Origin: Pseudomonadota bacterium
GTDB taxonomy: Bacteria > Pseudomonadota > Alphaproteobacteria > Acetobacterales > Acetobacteraceae
Length of the DNA stretch: 64,000 nt
Direction of reading: 5' to 3'
NCBI GenBank assembly: GCA_021809435.1
Contig: JAKBAD010000002.1
Coordinates: 124,001-188,000, forward strand
Shown here piece by piece: positions 8,674 to 16,312 of the stretch (its first letter is position 1; each line of letters starts with the position of its first letter). Below the pieces are notes generated by a model. It searched no databases. It saw only the letters and a program-made list of their open reading frames with translations, and was not told the origin of the DNA. A program made the position numbers and the translations under genes.

Positions 8674-10037
8674 AGGGCGGCGGCCTCGAAAATGTGGGTG
8701 ACGTCGCCGTTCCAGGCGCCGTGATAGAGGGCGAGCCAGCGCTCGGCCTGGGTGGGGGCGCCAGCGGCAATGTCGGCCAGCGGGTCGAGGTAAACACGCT
8801 CATCCCGCCCCTGCTCATCGCACCGGTGGCGCGCGGCCAGCCCGGCCTGGGCGATGGCCACCAGCTCGGCGGCCAGGGCGCGCAGGGTTTGGGTGCCGAA
8901 GGGGGTGTTGATGCCGGTATGGGGCACTTGGGCGCGCAGGGTGAGCAGGGTTTGGTAGGAGAGTTTCCGGCTCAGCTCATACGCGGCATCGAGGGCGGTT
9001 TGGTCGTAGAGCAGACCGGTCCAGAGGGCGCTTTGGGCCAGCATCATGGCCGGGCTGCCGGCATCGGCGCCGCGGGTTTCGATGTATTTTTTCAGCCGCG
9101 CATCGGGGAAGGCGGTGGTGGCGTGATCGGCGAAATCGCCCACCGTGGCGCGCTCTCCGGGCAGCGCGCCCAGGCGGCCAGCCATGAAATCGCGGAAGGA
9201 TTGGCCCAGGGCGTTGATATATTGGCCGTCGCGGTAGACGAAATACATCGGCACATCGAGCAGCCATTCGGCGTAGCGCTCGAAGCCAAAGCCCTCTTCG
9301 AAGATCACCGCCGGGATGCCGGAGCGCGCATTGTCGGTGTCGGTCCAGGCGAGGGCGCGGTTGGAGAGGTAGCCGTTGGGTTTGCCCTCGACGAACGGGG
9401 AATTGGCGAACAGGGCGGTGGCGAGCGGCTGGAAGGCGCTGGCGACGCGGAGTTTTTTGACCATGTCGGCCTCGGACGCGAAATCCAGATTGGCCTGCAC
9501 GGTGCAGGTGCGAAACATCATGTCCAGCCCGCGCGTGCCGACGGTGGGCATATAGGCGCGCATGAGCTGGTAGCGGCCCTTGGGCATCATGGGCATGTCG
9601 GCGCGGGTGGCCTGGGGGTGGAAGCCCAGCGGCGCGAAGCCCAGGCCGAGCGGGGGCGCGAGCTTGTGCAGGCGGGCGATGTGGGCGTCCAGCTCGGCCT
9701 TGGTTTCATGGAGCGTGGCGAGCGGGGCGCCCGAGAGCTCGAACTGGCCGCCGGGCTCGAGGGAGATGGAGGCGCCGCCCCATTTGAGGCCGATGACATT
9801 TTCACCATCCAGAATGGTTTCGGCGCCGGTCTCCTGGCGCATATCCGCCAGCAGCGCCTGGATGCCGTGTTCGCCCTGGTAGGACGGGGGCTGGAAGGCG
9901 GGGCTGGTGAAGCCGAAGGCCTCGTGTTCGGTGCCGATGCGGAACGCGGCCGCCGGTTTGCAGCCCGATGCCAGATAATCGGCGAGGTCGCGCATTGAGC
10001 CTATGGGCCGGTTATCGGCATCACCCGGGTTCGACAA
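8670..10037 (-). CDS. gshA: Glutamate-cysteine ligase (plant/alphaproteobacterial type)
   Basis: Catalyses ATP-dependent joining of L-glutamate and L-cysteine, the first step of glutathione synthesis. 455 residues, as expected for the GCS2 class of alphaproteobacteria and plants. Visible family signatures are FRIGTEHEAFGF near residue 32, GGQFELSGAPLATLHET near 107, and MPKGRYQLMRAYMPTVGTRGLDMMFRTCTVQANLDF between about 145 and 185. It overlaps the downstream membrane-protein gene by GTGA. The glutathione synthetase gene is not in this window. Confidence 0.93.
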   Translation of the reverse strand: MSNPGDADNRPIGSMRDLADYLASGCKPAAAFRIGTEHEAFGFTSPAFQPPSYQGEHGIQALLADMRQETGAETILDGENVIGLKWGGASISLEPGGQFELSGAPLATLHETKAELDAHIARLHKLAPPLGLGFAPLGFHPQATRADMPMMPKGRYQLMRAYMPTVGTRGLDMMFRTCTVQANLDFASEADMVKKLRVASAFQPLATALFANSPFVEGKPNGYLSNRALAWTDTDNARSGIPAVIFEEGFGFERYAEWLLDVPMYFVYRDGQYINALGQSFRDFMAGRLGALPGERATVGDFADHATTAFPDARLKKYIETRGADAGSPAMMLAQSALWTGLLYDQTALDAAYELSRKLSYQTLLTLRAQVPHTGINTPFGTQTLRALAAELVAIAQAGLAARHRCDEQGRDERVYLDPLADIAAGAPTQAERWLALYHGAWNGDVTHIFEAAAL

Positions 10038-10057
10038 GATCAGCGTCCCTATATGTT

Positions 10058-10765
10058 TTACGGCTGGGCCGCGATGAGCAGCGCCAGACCCGCTATTGTG
10101 GCGGTCTCTGCCCGCAGGATGCGAGACCCCAGGGACACGCGCATCACCTGGGGTTTGGCAGCGATAGCTTCAAGTTCGGCATCGGTAAAGCCACCCTCCG
10201 GCCCGACCATGAGCGCGCAGGGGCCGCTGGCCGCGCCCAGCAGGGGGGAGTCGCGGCGTTCATCGGCCACGAAAAGCGGGCGGTTGGGCCAGGTTTGGAG
10301 GAGCTGCATGACCGGCACGGGCGGGCGGATTTCGGGGACATCCTGCCGCTCACATTGCTCGGCGGCCTCGATGGCGATGGCGCGCAGGCGCTCGAGATTG
10401 ACATGGTCGGCCTGGGTGCGGGCGGTGATGATGGGCTGGATGACGGCGGCGCCAAGCTCGGTGGCTTTTTCGACCACCAGATCGGTTTTGGCGCGCTTGA
10501 GCAGGGCGAAGCAGGCCCAGGCATCGGGGGCGGGGTGTTGCGGGCGGGTTTGGGCGCGGGCCGTGAGGGTGACGCGCTTTTTTGAAATTTGCGTGATTTC
10601 GGCCCGCCACTCGCCATTTTGGCCGTTGAAGATGCGGCAGGTTTCGCCCAGCTCGGCGCGCAGCACGGTGGCCAGATAATGCGCCTGGGGCTCGGGCAGG
10701 GGCAGCTCGGTGCCTTCTGCCAGGGTGGCGACGGGGGTATAGAGGCGAATTGACGCGATGCTCAT
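10058..10765 (-). CDS. rsmE: 16S rRNA (uracil-1498-N3)-methyltransferase
   Basis: SPOUT-class methyltransferase that methylates U1498 of 16S rRNA using S-adenosylmethionine. 235 residues from the ATG at 10765. The N-terminal PUA-like part contains EPQAHYLATVLRAELGE. The C-terminal trefoil-knot region has the diagnostic VGPEGGFTDAELEAI and SLGSRILRAETA motifs at about 180-225. The same reading frame stays open far upstream, but those residues lie under ubiA on the other strand and are not part of the protein. It is divergent from ubiA with 18 bp between the starts, and lies just upstream of gshA. Confidence 0.95.
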   Translation of the reverse strand: MSIASIRLYTPVATLAEGTELPLPEPQAHYLATVLRAELGETCRIFNGQNGEWRAEITQISKKRVTLTARAQTRPQHPAPDAWACFALLKRAKTDLVVEKATELGAAVIQPIITARTQADHVNLERLRAIAIEAAEQCERQDVPEIRPPVPVMQLLQTWPNRPLFVADERRDSPLLGAASGPCALMVGPEGGFTDAELEAIAAKPQVMRVSLGSRILRAETATIAGLALLIAAQP

Positions 10766-10783
10766 GAGAGGCCCAATAGCACC

Positions 10784-11689
10784 ATGAACGGTTATACGGA
10801 TATACGCCGCCATGGCTGGGTGGCGAAGCTGCCCGCCAGTTTCGAGCCTTATATTCTGCTGGCCCGGTTTGACCGGCCAATTGGGATTTGGCTGCTGTTT
10901 TTGCCCGGGTTGTGGGCGATTTGCCTGGCCGCGCCGGGGGTTTGGCGCGGGCTGTGGCTGGCCATGCTGTTCGCGCTGGGCTCGGCGGTGATGCGCGGCG
11001 CGGGCTGCGTGGTGAACGATATTTGGGACCGGGAGCTGGACTCGCGGGTGGAGCGCACCAAGGGCCGGCCGCTGGCGGCGGGCCATGTGACGCTGGCGCA
11101 GGCGGTTTTGTTTCTGGCCGCCTTGTGCCTGATTGGGCTGCTGGTGCTGCTGGCGCTGCCGCCGGTGGCGCGCTGGCTTGGCGTGGGGTCGCTGGTGCTG
11201 GTGGCGCTCTACCCCGCGGCCAAGCGGGTGACATGGTGGCCGCAAATGGTGCTGGGCTTTACCTTTGGGTTTGGCGCGCCGCTGGGATTTGTGGCCGCGC
11301 ATGGCGGCTTGGGCTGGGGCATGGTGCCGCTTTATGCCGGGGTGATTGGCTGGATTCTGGGCTATGACACGATTTATGCCCACCAGGACCGGGCCGATGA
11401 CGCGATTGTGGGGGTGAAATCGACCGCGCGGCTGTTTGAGCACAATACCAAGCCGTTTTTGGCGGTGTGCTATGGCGCGCTGGTGGCGATGCTGCTGGTG
11501 AGTTTTGGGCTGGCCGGGCTGAACCCGTTTGGCTACGCGCTGCTGGTGCCGCCGGTGTTTTTGCTGGGCACGCAGATTTATACGCTCGATATTCACGACC
11601 AGGCGAAATGTTTGCGGCTGTTCAAGGCCAACCGCGAGGTGGGGCTGCTGGTGGCGGCGGCGATTTTGGTGGGGAGGATGAGCCTATGA
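10784..11689 (+). CDS. ubiA: 4-hydroxybenzoate polyprenyltransferase
   Basis: Integral membrane enzyme attaching the polyprenyl tail to 4-hydroxybenzoate in ubiquinone synthesis. 301 residues with about eight to nine membrane segments. The first Asp-rich motif is NDIWDRELD at 78-86, directly followed by RTKGRPLAAG. The second is DTIYAHQDRADD around residue 195. These bind Mg-diphosphate. The stop overlaps the start of the next gene as ATGA. Confidence 0.95.
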   Translation: MNGYTDIRRHGWVAKLPASFEPYILLARFDRPIGIWLLFLPGLWAICLAAPGVWRGLWLAMLFALGSAVMRGAGCVVNDIWDRELDSRVERTKGRPLAAGHVTLAQAVLFLAALCLIGLLVLLALPPVARWLGVGSLVLVALYPAAKRVTWWPQMVLGFTFGFGAPLGFVAAHGGLGWGMVPLYAGVIGWILGYDTIYAHQDRADDAIVGVKSTARLFEHNTKPFLAVCYGALVAMLLVSFGLAGLNPFGYALLVPPVFLLGTQIYTLDIHDQAKCLRLFKANREVGLLVAAAILVGRMSL

Positions 11690-12423
11690 GCGGACGTTTG
11701 CAGGGTAAGGTGGCGCTGATTACCGGCGCCACGGCGGGGATTGGGCTGGCGACGGCACGCAAATTTGCCGCCGAAGGGGCGCGCGTGCTGTTGAGCGGGC
11801 GCAATGAACAGGCCGGCACGGCGCTGGCCGCCACGCTGGGCGGGGCGTTCATGGCCGCCGATCTGAGCGCGCCAGACAGCGCGACGCGGCTGGTGGACTG
11901 GGCCGAAGCCACGGCCGGGCGGCTGGATGTGCTGGTGAACAATGCCGGCATATTGTTTCAGGGCGATGCGCTGGCCTGCACCGATGCCCAATGGGACCAG
12001 ACGATGCTGGTGAATGTGACGGCGGTGTTCCGGCTCTCGCGCGCGGCGCTGGGGTTGCTGGCACGCACGCGGGGGGCGATTGTGAATGTGGCCTCGGACT
12101 GGGGGCTGGTGGCGGCGGACGCGGCGGTGGCCTATGGCACCAGCAAGGGCGCGGTGGTGCAGCTGACCCGCTCGATGGCCAGGGACCATGCGCGCCAGGG
12201 CGTGCGGGTGAACGCCGTGTGCCCGGGCGATACCGACACCGCCATGCTGCGCGCCGAAGCCGGCAGCGCGGCGCGCATGGCCGAGCTGGCGGCGGCGATT
12301 CCGCTGGGCCGGCTGGGCCGGCCCGAGGATGTGGCGGCGGCGATTGCGTTTTTGGCCTCCGACGAGGCGAGCTTCATCACCGGCGCGGCGCTGGCGGTGG
12401 ATGGGGGGAATTCGGCGGTGTGA
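11686..12423 (+). CDS. SDR-family oxidoreductase
   Basis: Classical short-chain dehydrogenase/reductase of 245 residues. The nucleotide-binding TGATAGIG is at 13-20, NNAG at about 85-88, a serine in NVASDWG near 137, and the catalytic YGTSK at 150-154. The C-terminus GAALAVDGGNSAV is the usual 3-oxoacyl-reductase-like ending. The start ATG overlaps the ubiA stop (ATGA). Its substrate is unknown; coupling to ubiA hints at quinone or isoprenoid metabolism, but this is weak evidence. Confidence 0.88.
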   Translation: MSGRLQGKVALITGATAGIGLATARKFAAEGARVLLSGRNEQAGTALAATLGGAFMAADLSAPDSATRLVDWAEATAGRLDVLVNNAGILFQGDALACTDAQWDQTMLVNVTAVFRLSRAALGLLARTRGAIVNVASDWGLVAADAAVAYGTSKGAVVQLTRSMARDHARQGVRVNAVCPGDTDTAMLRAEAGSAARMAELAAAIPLGRLGRPEDVAAAIAFLASDEASFITGAALAVDGGNSAV

Positions 12424-12474
12424 GGGAGAGAATATTTTTACTGACAAGGAGAATTAGAGACGTTGCACAAAAGC

Positions 12475-12500
12475 GATGGGTAGCGCTGCGCTCACCCATC
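12475..12500. repeat. REP-like palindrome (GATGGGT...ACCCATC)
   Basis: Nested inverted repeat with arms gatgggt/acccatc around agcgctgcgct, followed by ctacg. Similar GATGGGT-x-GCGCAGCGC-x-ACCCATC palindromes are widespread intergenic repeats in proteobacteria (from memory). It lies 52 bp past the SDR stop, at the left boundary of the AT-rich island. The remainder of 12424-12619 holds no recognisable gene. Confidence 0.6.
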
Positions 12501-12619
12501 CTACGCTTGCTTAAGCGTTTCACTGAATACGCTGAGTGCGGTCGAGCTTGTTCGTGAGGCAATTTATACCGCCCAAGCTTAACAGGTCAAGCAAAATATT
12601 ATTTTGAAATAAAGGCTCG

Positions 12620-12799
12620 TTACGTGGCGGATTCTAAGACTTCCTTAACAGCTTGTCGTATTTTTTCTGCATCTCTGATTGCTATTGCGTCTATCTGATC
12701 TTCTTCTGTTTCAGTAAGACGCCAAGCGTTTTGCCCGGTACGTTTTTCTAAGTGCCCACTTTCACCGTCGAAATCCTCTATCTTTTTCTTTGCAGCCAT
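12620..12799 (-). CDS. Small charged protein of unknown function, third gene of AT-rich island
   Basis: 59 residues from the ATG at 12799, chosen because aaggag lies seven bases upstream; a longer in-frame start at 12868 would overlap the previous gene by more than 50 bases and has no such site. The protein begins MAAKKKIEDFDGESGHLEKR and ends in a predicted amphipathic helix, AIAIRDAEKIRQAVKEVLES. No domain is recognised. It follows the Ntn-hydrolase-like gene by 16 bp on the same strand, so it is probably co-transcribed and could be a partner, regulator or antitoxin-like protein; nothing in the sequence proves any of these. Confidence 0.6.
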   Translation of the reverse strand: MAAKKKIEDFDGESGHLEKRTGQNAWRLTETEEDQIDAIAIRDAEKIRQAVKEVLESAT

Positions 12800-12815
12800 G
12801 GCTTTGCTCCTTGGT

Positions 12816-14108
12816 TTATGGTGAGCCGAATTGTCTTGCAAAATATCTTTGATTGAACTCTTTGTCAAAATAATGTTTTCGTTTTATCCATACAAAACCT
12901 TCACTTTTTGAAATAACTGCAATATCTATAAGGCCTCCTACGGTCTCTTTTTCCGCCGATACATGACGTTTAATTGTTGTGAGATTAACCAGAGATTCAG
13001 CCATGTGCGCCAACTCTTGTTTCGGCATGAACCTCACCATGTCTAGGATGCCAGACTTAAACTTCTCTTCTTTGAATTTTTCCGCTCTATTTTGAAATTC
13101 GTTGACCAAAACTGTTCTGGCAGAACGCATTTTACGTTTTGCGATAACCTTATCAGCAGGCGTTCCAGAAAAGTGCTGATCTATCAAATTATCGCCAAAA
13201 TCTTGAATGGCCTTCCTCATACCGACTCTGAGATATCTCTCGTACCTTGGGTCAACTCCGTCGAGAAATCTGTCAACCATCTCATGTTGAGCGAAAGGAA
13301 TAACCTCCGCCCCCAAGGGTAGATTTGCAATTTCCACAGGTTTTGATTCGGAAATTTTTAACTTTCCACAGACGATGCCGTCCAGTTCAATCGATTGAAC
13401 AGAAGGAAAAATTTCATCATCTCCAAAACCAAAAAAAACCATTCCGGTACTGAATGCCGAAAAATGATTTCTAACCAAAGCGAGGCCGCAAATTTTTTCA
13501 AAACATGCGGATGCTTTTTGTGTTAATTTCCATCCGCCCGTTGCCATTTTTAATGCGTCGAGATGCTCTTTTTGGTAAACGACACAAAGCTTTGTTTCTT
13601 TTTCAGAAGAAAAACCATTGGCTTTATTTTTTATTGCCAAATCTTCTATACGCATCTCCAAAATCGGCATTAAAACTTCGTTGTTAAATTTCGGACGCGA
13701 GAATTTGGGATCCTTCACGAGGCGCTTGCGCCACTCGTTGTTAATTTCATCCCAAACCTCGTTATATGCGGAAAATAATATTCTGAAAACGTTTATACTT
13801 TTCTCTCTATCTGAGATCGGTAGTTCAGTCAGCAAGAATTTCATAAAATCTTTTGCATAATCTTCGGTTTTTTGGAAAGATTGTCCGTTTCTTTTTGATC
13901 TGTACAGCTTTATTACCGTCGAGAGCGGAATGCCCATAAACTCAAGGCCACCATATATCATTAAACCGACAGGTTGTTTAATGCTGAGTTCAAAAATCTT
14001 ATCAACGCTGTTGTAAATTTTTTCTGCGCCGTTTGAATCAATGGTAACAGCACTATCCGCCGCAACGGCAACGGCGGACTTATTCAGAATGACGACTTCA
14101 GCGGTCAC
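12816..14108 (-). CDS. Putative N-terminal-threonine (proteasome/HslV-fold) hydrolase-like protein
   Basis: 430 residues. The first 70 residues read like a proteasome beta-subunit or HslV: MT at the start, so Met removal would expose Thr2 as nucleophile; strand VVILNK; strand AVAVAADSAVT with D18 at the place of the proteasome Asp17; then EKIYNSVDKIFEL, whose K30 or K37 could match Lys33; and VGLMIYGGLEFMGIPLSTVIKLYR, resembling the HslV AGFAG strand and helix. A later strand-like motif is GFGDDE at 227-232. At 430 residues it is about twice HslV length, so it carries an extra C-terminal region rich in charged helices. AT-rich base composition contrasts with its neighbours and suggests horizontal transfer. 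It overlaps the upstream small gene by 11 bp. The fold assignment is an inference from pattern; no peptidase activity is known to me for this family. Confidence 0.68.
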   Translation of the reverse strand: MTAEVVILNKSAVAVAADSAVTIDSNGAEKIYNSVDKIFELSIKQPVGLMIYGGLEFMGIPLSTVIKLYRSKRNGQSFQKTEDYAKDFMKFLLTELPISDREKSINVFRILFSAYNEVWDEINNEWRKRLVKDPKFSRPKFNNEVLMPILEMRIEDLAIKNKANGFSSEKETKLCVVYQKEHLDALKMATGGWKLTQKASACFEKICGLALVRNHFSAFSTGMVFFGFGDDEIFPSVQSIELDGIVCGKLKISESKPVEIANLPLGAEVIPFAQHEMVDRFLDGVDPRYERYLRVGMRKAIQDFGDNLIDQHFSGTPADKVIAKRKMRSARTVLVNEFQNRAEKFKEEKFKSGILDMVRFMPKQELAHMAESLVNLTTIKRHVSAEKETVGGLIDIAVISKSEGFVWIKRKHYFDKEFNQRYFARQFGSP

Positions 14109-14340
14109 GTTTCCACCTCGCCGCAGCCGCTTTGGCCGCGATCTCTTTGCGTTGTTCTGGCGTTAGGCTATCGGCCCGCGCGCGTCCGCCTCGCTGTCCT
14201 CCCAGACGCCCAAGGGCTACGGCAGCGGGGTTCTTCTCGTGCCCATGAGGGTTGTCCTCGACCTCTCCGGTGGCTATATCAACCATCAGTTTAGCCAGTT
14301 CATTCGTGTCCGTTGGGCGTTTGCTTGAGCGGTTTGGCAT
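14098..14340 (-). CDS. Small basic KGG/histone-H1-like protein, first gene of island
   Basis: 80 residues from the ATG at 14340, which has an aggat ribosome site; a longer open frame from 14433 has no support. The C-terminal half, NPAAVALGRLGGQRGG then RARADSLTPEQRKEIAAKAA and ending ARWKRDR, matches the small Gly-Gly/Arg/Lys-rich bacterial proteins often labelled histone H1-like or KGG-repeat. The N-terminal half is acidic to neutral (DTNELAKLMVDIATGEVEDN). The role is unknown; nucleic acid binding is plausible from the basic C-terminus. It overlaps the Ntn-hydrolase-like gene by 11 bp, so the two are translationally linked. Its GC content is nearer the chromosomal average than that of the following gene. 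Confidence 0.68.
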   Translation of the reverse strand: MPNRSSKRPTDTNELAKLMVDIATGEVEDNPHGHEKNPAAVALGRLGGQRGGRARADSLTPEQRKEIAAKAAAARWKRDR

Positions 14341-14474
14341 GGGTGATCCTATGCGCATCTCGGCACAGATTCCTAGCCTAGAAATGTTACCCGACCCAAC
14401 TTGGGGTGGATGGGAAATGGTTGAACACAACAACGTGACGTCATCTAATGTCTGCCGCGCCGCTCATGCAATGG

Positions 14475-14480
14475 TATAAT
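14475..14480 (+). promoter_or_regulatory. Possible -10 box (tataat) for thi operon
   Basis: A perfect tataat lies about 75 bp before the TPP riboswitch in an otherwise GC-rich region. The -35 region is not convincing (ctgccg at the expected distance), so this is only a candidate. Confidence 0.3.
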
Positions 14481-14551
14481 TTCAAACTAACCCACTACCC
14501 CCCTCGCCTGCCGCTTGACGAGGGGTGGGGGATGGGGTGAAAAAGGGCGTA

Positions 14552-14621
14552 TCGGGGTGCTCGCGTTGTGCGGGCTGAGATTATACCCGTTGAACCTGCC
14601 TGGGTAATGCCAGCGAAGGGA
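14552..14621 (+). promoter_or_regulatory. TPP riboswitch (thi-box)
   Basis: Thiamine pyrophosphate-sensing aptamer. The conserved pieces are in order: cggggtgc, then the pyrimidine-sensing gggctgaga, then acccgttgaacctg, then the gggtaatgccagcgaaggga tail. It ends eight bases before the ATG of the binding-protein gene, and its last bases (aaggga) are the best Shine-Dalgarno for that ATG. TPP binding would therefore be expected to hide the ribosome site, giving translational control. A GC hairpin at 14500-14525 precedes the aptamer. Confidence 0.95.
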
Positions 14622-14628
14622 TTTGACC

Positions 14629-15579
14629 ATGATTTCACGCCGTTCGTTTGTTCTGTCCTCGGCCGTGCTGGCCGCGCCCGCGATCGCGCGGGCGGCGACC
14701 GAGCCGTTCACGCTGCTGCTGGACTGGTTTGTGAACCCCGACCATGCGCCGCTGTTCGCGGCGAAAACCTGCGGGGCGTTCGCGCGCGCGGGGCTGGCGG
14801 TGACGATGACCGCCCCCACCGACCCGGATGTGCCGCCCCGGCTGGTGGGCGCGGGCAAGGCCGATGCTTGCTTGAGCTATCAGCCCCAGCTTTACCAATT
14901 TGTGGATAAGGGCCTGCCGGTGAAGCGGGTGGCGACGCTGATTAACCAGCCGCTCGATACCCTGACCGCGCTGGGGGAAAGCGGAATTAAGACCATCGCC
15001 GATCTGAAGGGGCGCAAGATTGGCTATTCGGTCGAGGGGTTTGAGACCGTGCTGATCGGCACCATGCTCAAAAGCGCCGGGCTGACGCTTGGCGATGTGA
15101 CGCTGGTGAATGTGAATTTCAATCTGGTGACCGCGCTGCAGGCGAAAGAGGTGGATGCGGTGATCGGCACGTACCGGACTTATGAGGATATTCAGCTCGC
15201 CCAGGATGGGCTGGCGCCGGTGATCTTCGCGCCCGAGGATTATGGGGTGCCGCGCTCGGATGAGCTGATTGTGCTGGCCAATGACAAGAGCGTGGGGGGC
15301 GACAAGATGCGCCGCTTCGTGGCCGCGCTGGGCGAGGGGGTGGCGGCGCTGAAGAGCGATCCGCGCGCCATGCTGGCGGGGTTTTTGAAAGATAACCCCA
15401 GCCTCAATGACAAGCTGGACCTGGCCTCGTGGGGGGCGCTGGTGCCGGGCTGTTTCGCGCCCGAGCCGGGCGCGCTGGATGCGGCGAAATATCGGCGTTA
15501 CCGCGATTTTATGCACGCGAACGGGCTGATTGCCCGCGCGCTGCCGCTGGATGACTACGCCGTGGCCACCAAAGCCTGA
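14629..15579 (+). CDS. thiY: Thiamine-precursor ABC transporter, substrate-binding protein (NMT1/THI5 domain)
   Basis: Periplasmic binding protein of 316 residues with the NMT1/THI5-like fold used for formyl-aminomethylpyrimidine (HMP) or thiamine uptake. The signal peptide starts ISRRSFVLSSAVLAAPA with a twin-arginine-like SRRSFV, suggesting Tat export. The mature start FTLLLDWFVNPDHAPLFAA is the standard ThiY pattern for the pyrimidine pocket. The ATG at 14629 is preferred over a TTG two codons upstream because of spacing to the riboswitch tail. It heads a three-gene operon with ATPase and permease. Confidence 0.9.
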   Translation: MISRRSFVLSSAVLAAPAIARAATEPFTLLLDWFVNPDHAPLFAAKTCGAFARAGLAVTMTAPTDPDVPPRLVGAGKADACLSYQPQLYQFVDKGLPVKRVATLINQPLDTLTALGESGIKTIADLKGRKIGYSVEGFETVLIGTMLKSAGLTLGDVTLVNVNFNLVTALQAKEVDAVIGTYRTYEDIQLAQDGLAPVIFAPEDYGVPRSDELIVLANDKSVGGDKMRRFVAALGEGVAALKSDPRAMLAGFLKDNPSLNDKLDLASWGALVPGCFAPEPGALDAAKYRRYRDFMHANGLIARALPLDDYAVATKA

Positions 15580-15583
15580 CATT

Positions 15584-16312
15584 GTGGGCCCGGCCCCTGG
15601 CATTGCCATAACCGGGGCGACGCTGACCTATGACGGGGCGGCGGTGTTCGCGGGGGTGGATTTGACGCTGGAAGCCGGGCGCCTGAGCGCCCTGCTGGGG
15701 CCGAGCGGGGTGGGCAAGACCAGCCTGCTGCGCGCCATTGCCGGGCTGGAGACGCTGGAGGCCGGGACCGTGCGGGCCAGCGATGGCGCGCCCCTGGCCG
15801 GGCGGGTGGCGTGGATGGCGCAGCGCGATTTGCTGCTGCCCTGGGCGGATGCGCTGAGCAACGTGACGCTGGGCGCCAGGCTGCGGGGGGAAAAGCCCGA
15901 TGCCGGGCGCGCCGAGGGGCTGCTGGCGCGCGTGGGGCTGGCGGGGAAGCGCCGCGCGCTGCCGGGCACGCTCTCGGGCGGGGAACGCCAGAGGGTGGCG
16001 CTGGCGCGCACGCTTTATGAAGATAAGCCCGTGGTGCTGATGGATGAGCCGTTCTCGGCGCTCGATGCCATTACGCGCGCGCGGTTGCAGGAGCTGGCGG
16101 CGGAAATGCTGGCCGGGCGGACTGTGCTGCTGATTACCCATGACCCTTGGGAAGCCTGCCGGATTGGCGAGGCGGTGTATGTGCTGAGCGGGCGGCCGGC
16201 CACGCTCGGGGCGCCGCTGGTGCTGGACGGCGCGATACCGCGCGCGCCCGATGACGAGGCGGCGCTGCGCGCGCAGGGGCGGTTGCTGGCGCGGCTGGAG
16301 GTGGGCGCGTGA
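15584..16312 (+). CDS. thiZ: Thiamine-precursor ABC transporter, ATP-binding protein
   Basis: ABC ATPase of about 242 residues energising the importer. Walker A is GPSGVGKTS, the Q-loop is in MAQRDLLLPWADALSN (typical of the nitrate/sulfonate/ThiZ group), the signature is LSGGERQRVALAR, and Walker B is VVLMDEPFSALD, followed by the H-loop THD. The GTG at 15584, four bases after the thiY stop, gives a natural N-terminus; an ATG at 15551 inside thiY is an alternative. The stop overlaps the permease start as GTGA. Confidence 0.9.
   Translation: MGPAPGIAITGATLTYDGAAVFAGVDLTLEAGRLSALLGPSGVGKTSLLRAIAGLETLEAGTVRASDGAPLAGRVAWMAQRDLLLPWADALSNVTLGARLRGEKPDAGRAEGLLARVGLAGKRRALPGTLSGGERQRVALARTLYEDKPVVLMDEPFSALDAITRARLQELAAEMLAGRTVLLITHDPWEACRIGEAVYVLSGRPATLGAPLVLDGAIPRAPDDEAALRAQGRLLARLEVGA

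Noticed and set aside
10766-11596. N-terminal extension of the rsmE frame
   Set aside because: Lies antisense to ubiA, Gln/His/Pro-rich; RsmE homology starts at the ATG at 10765.
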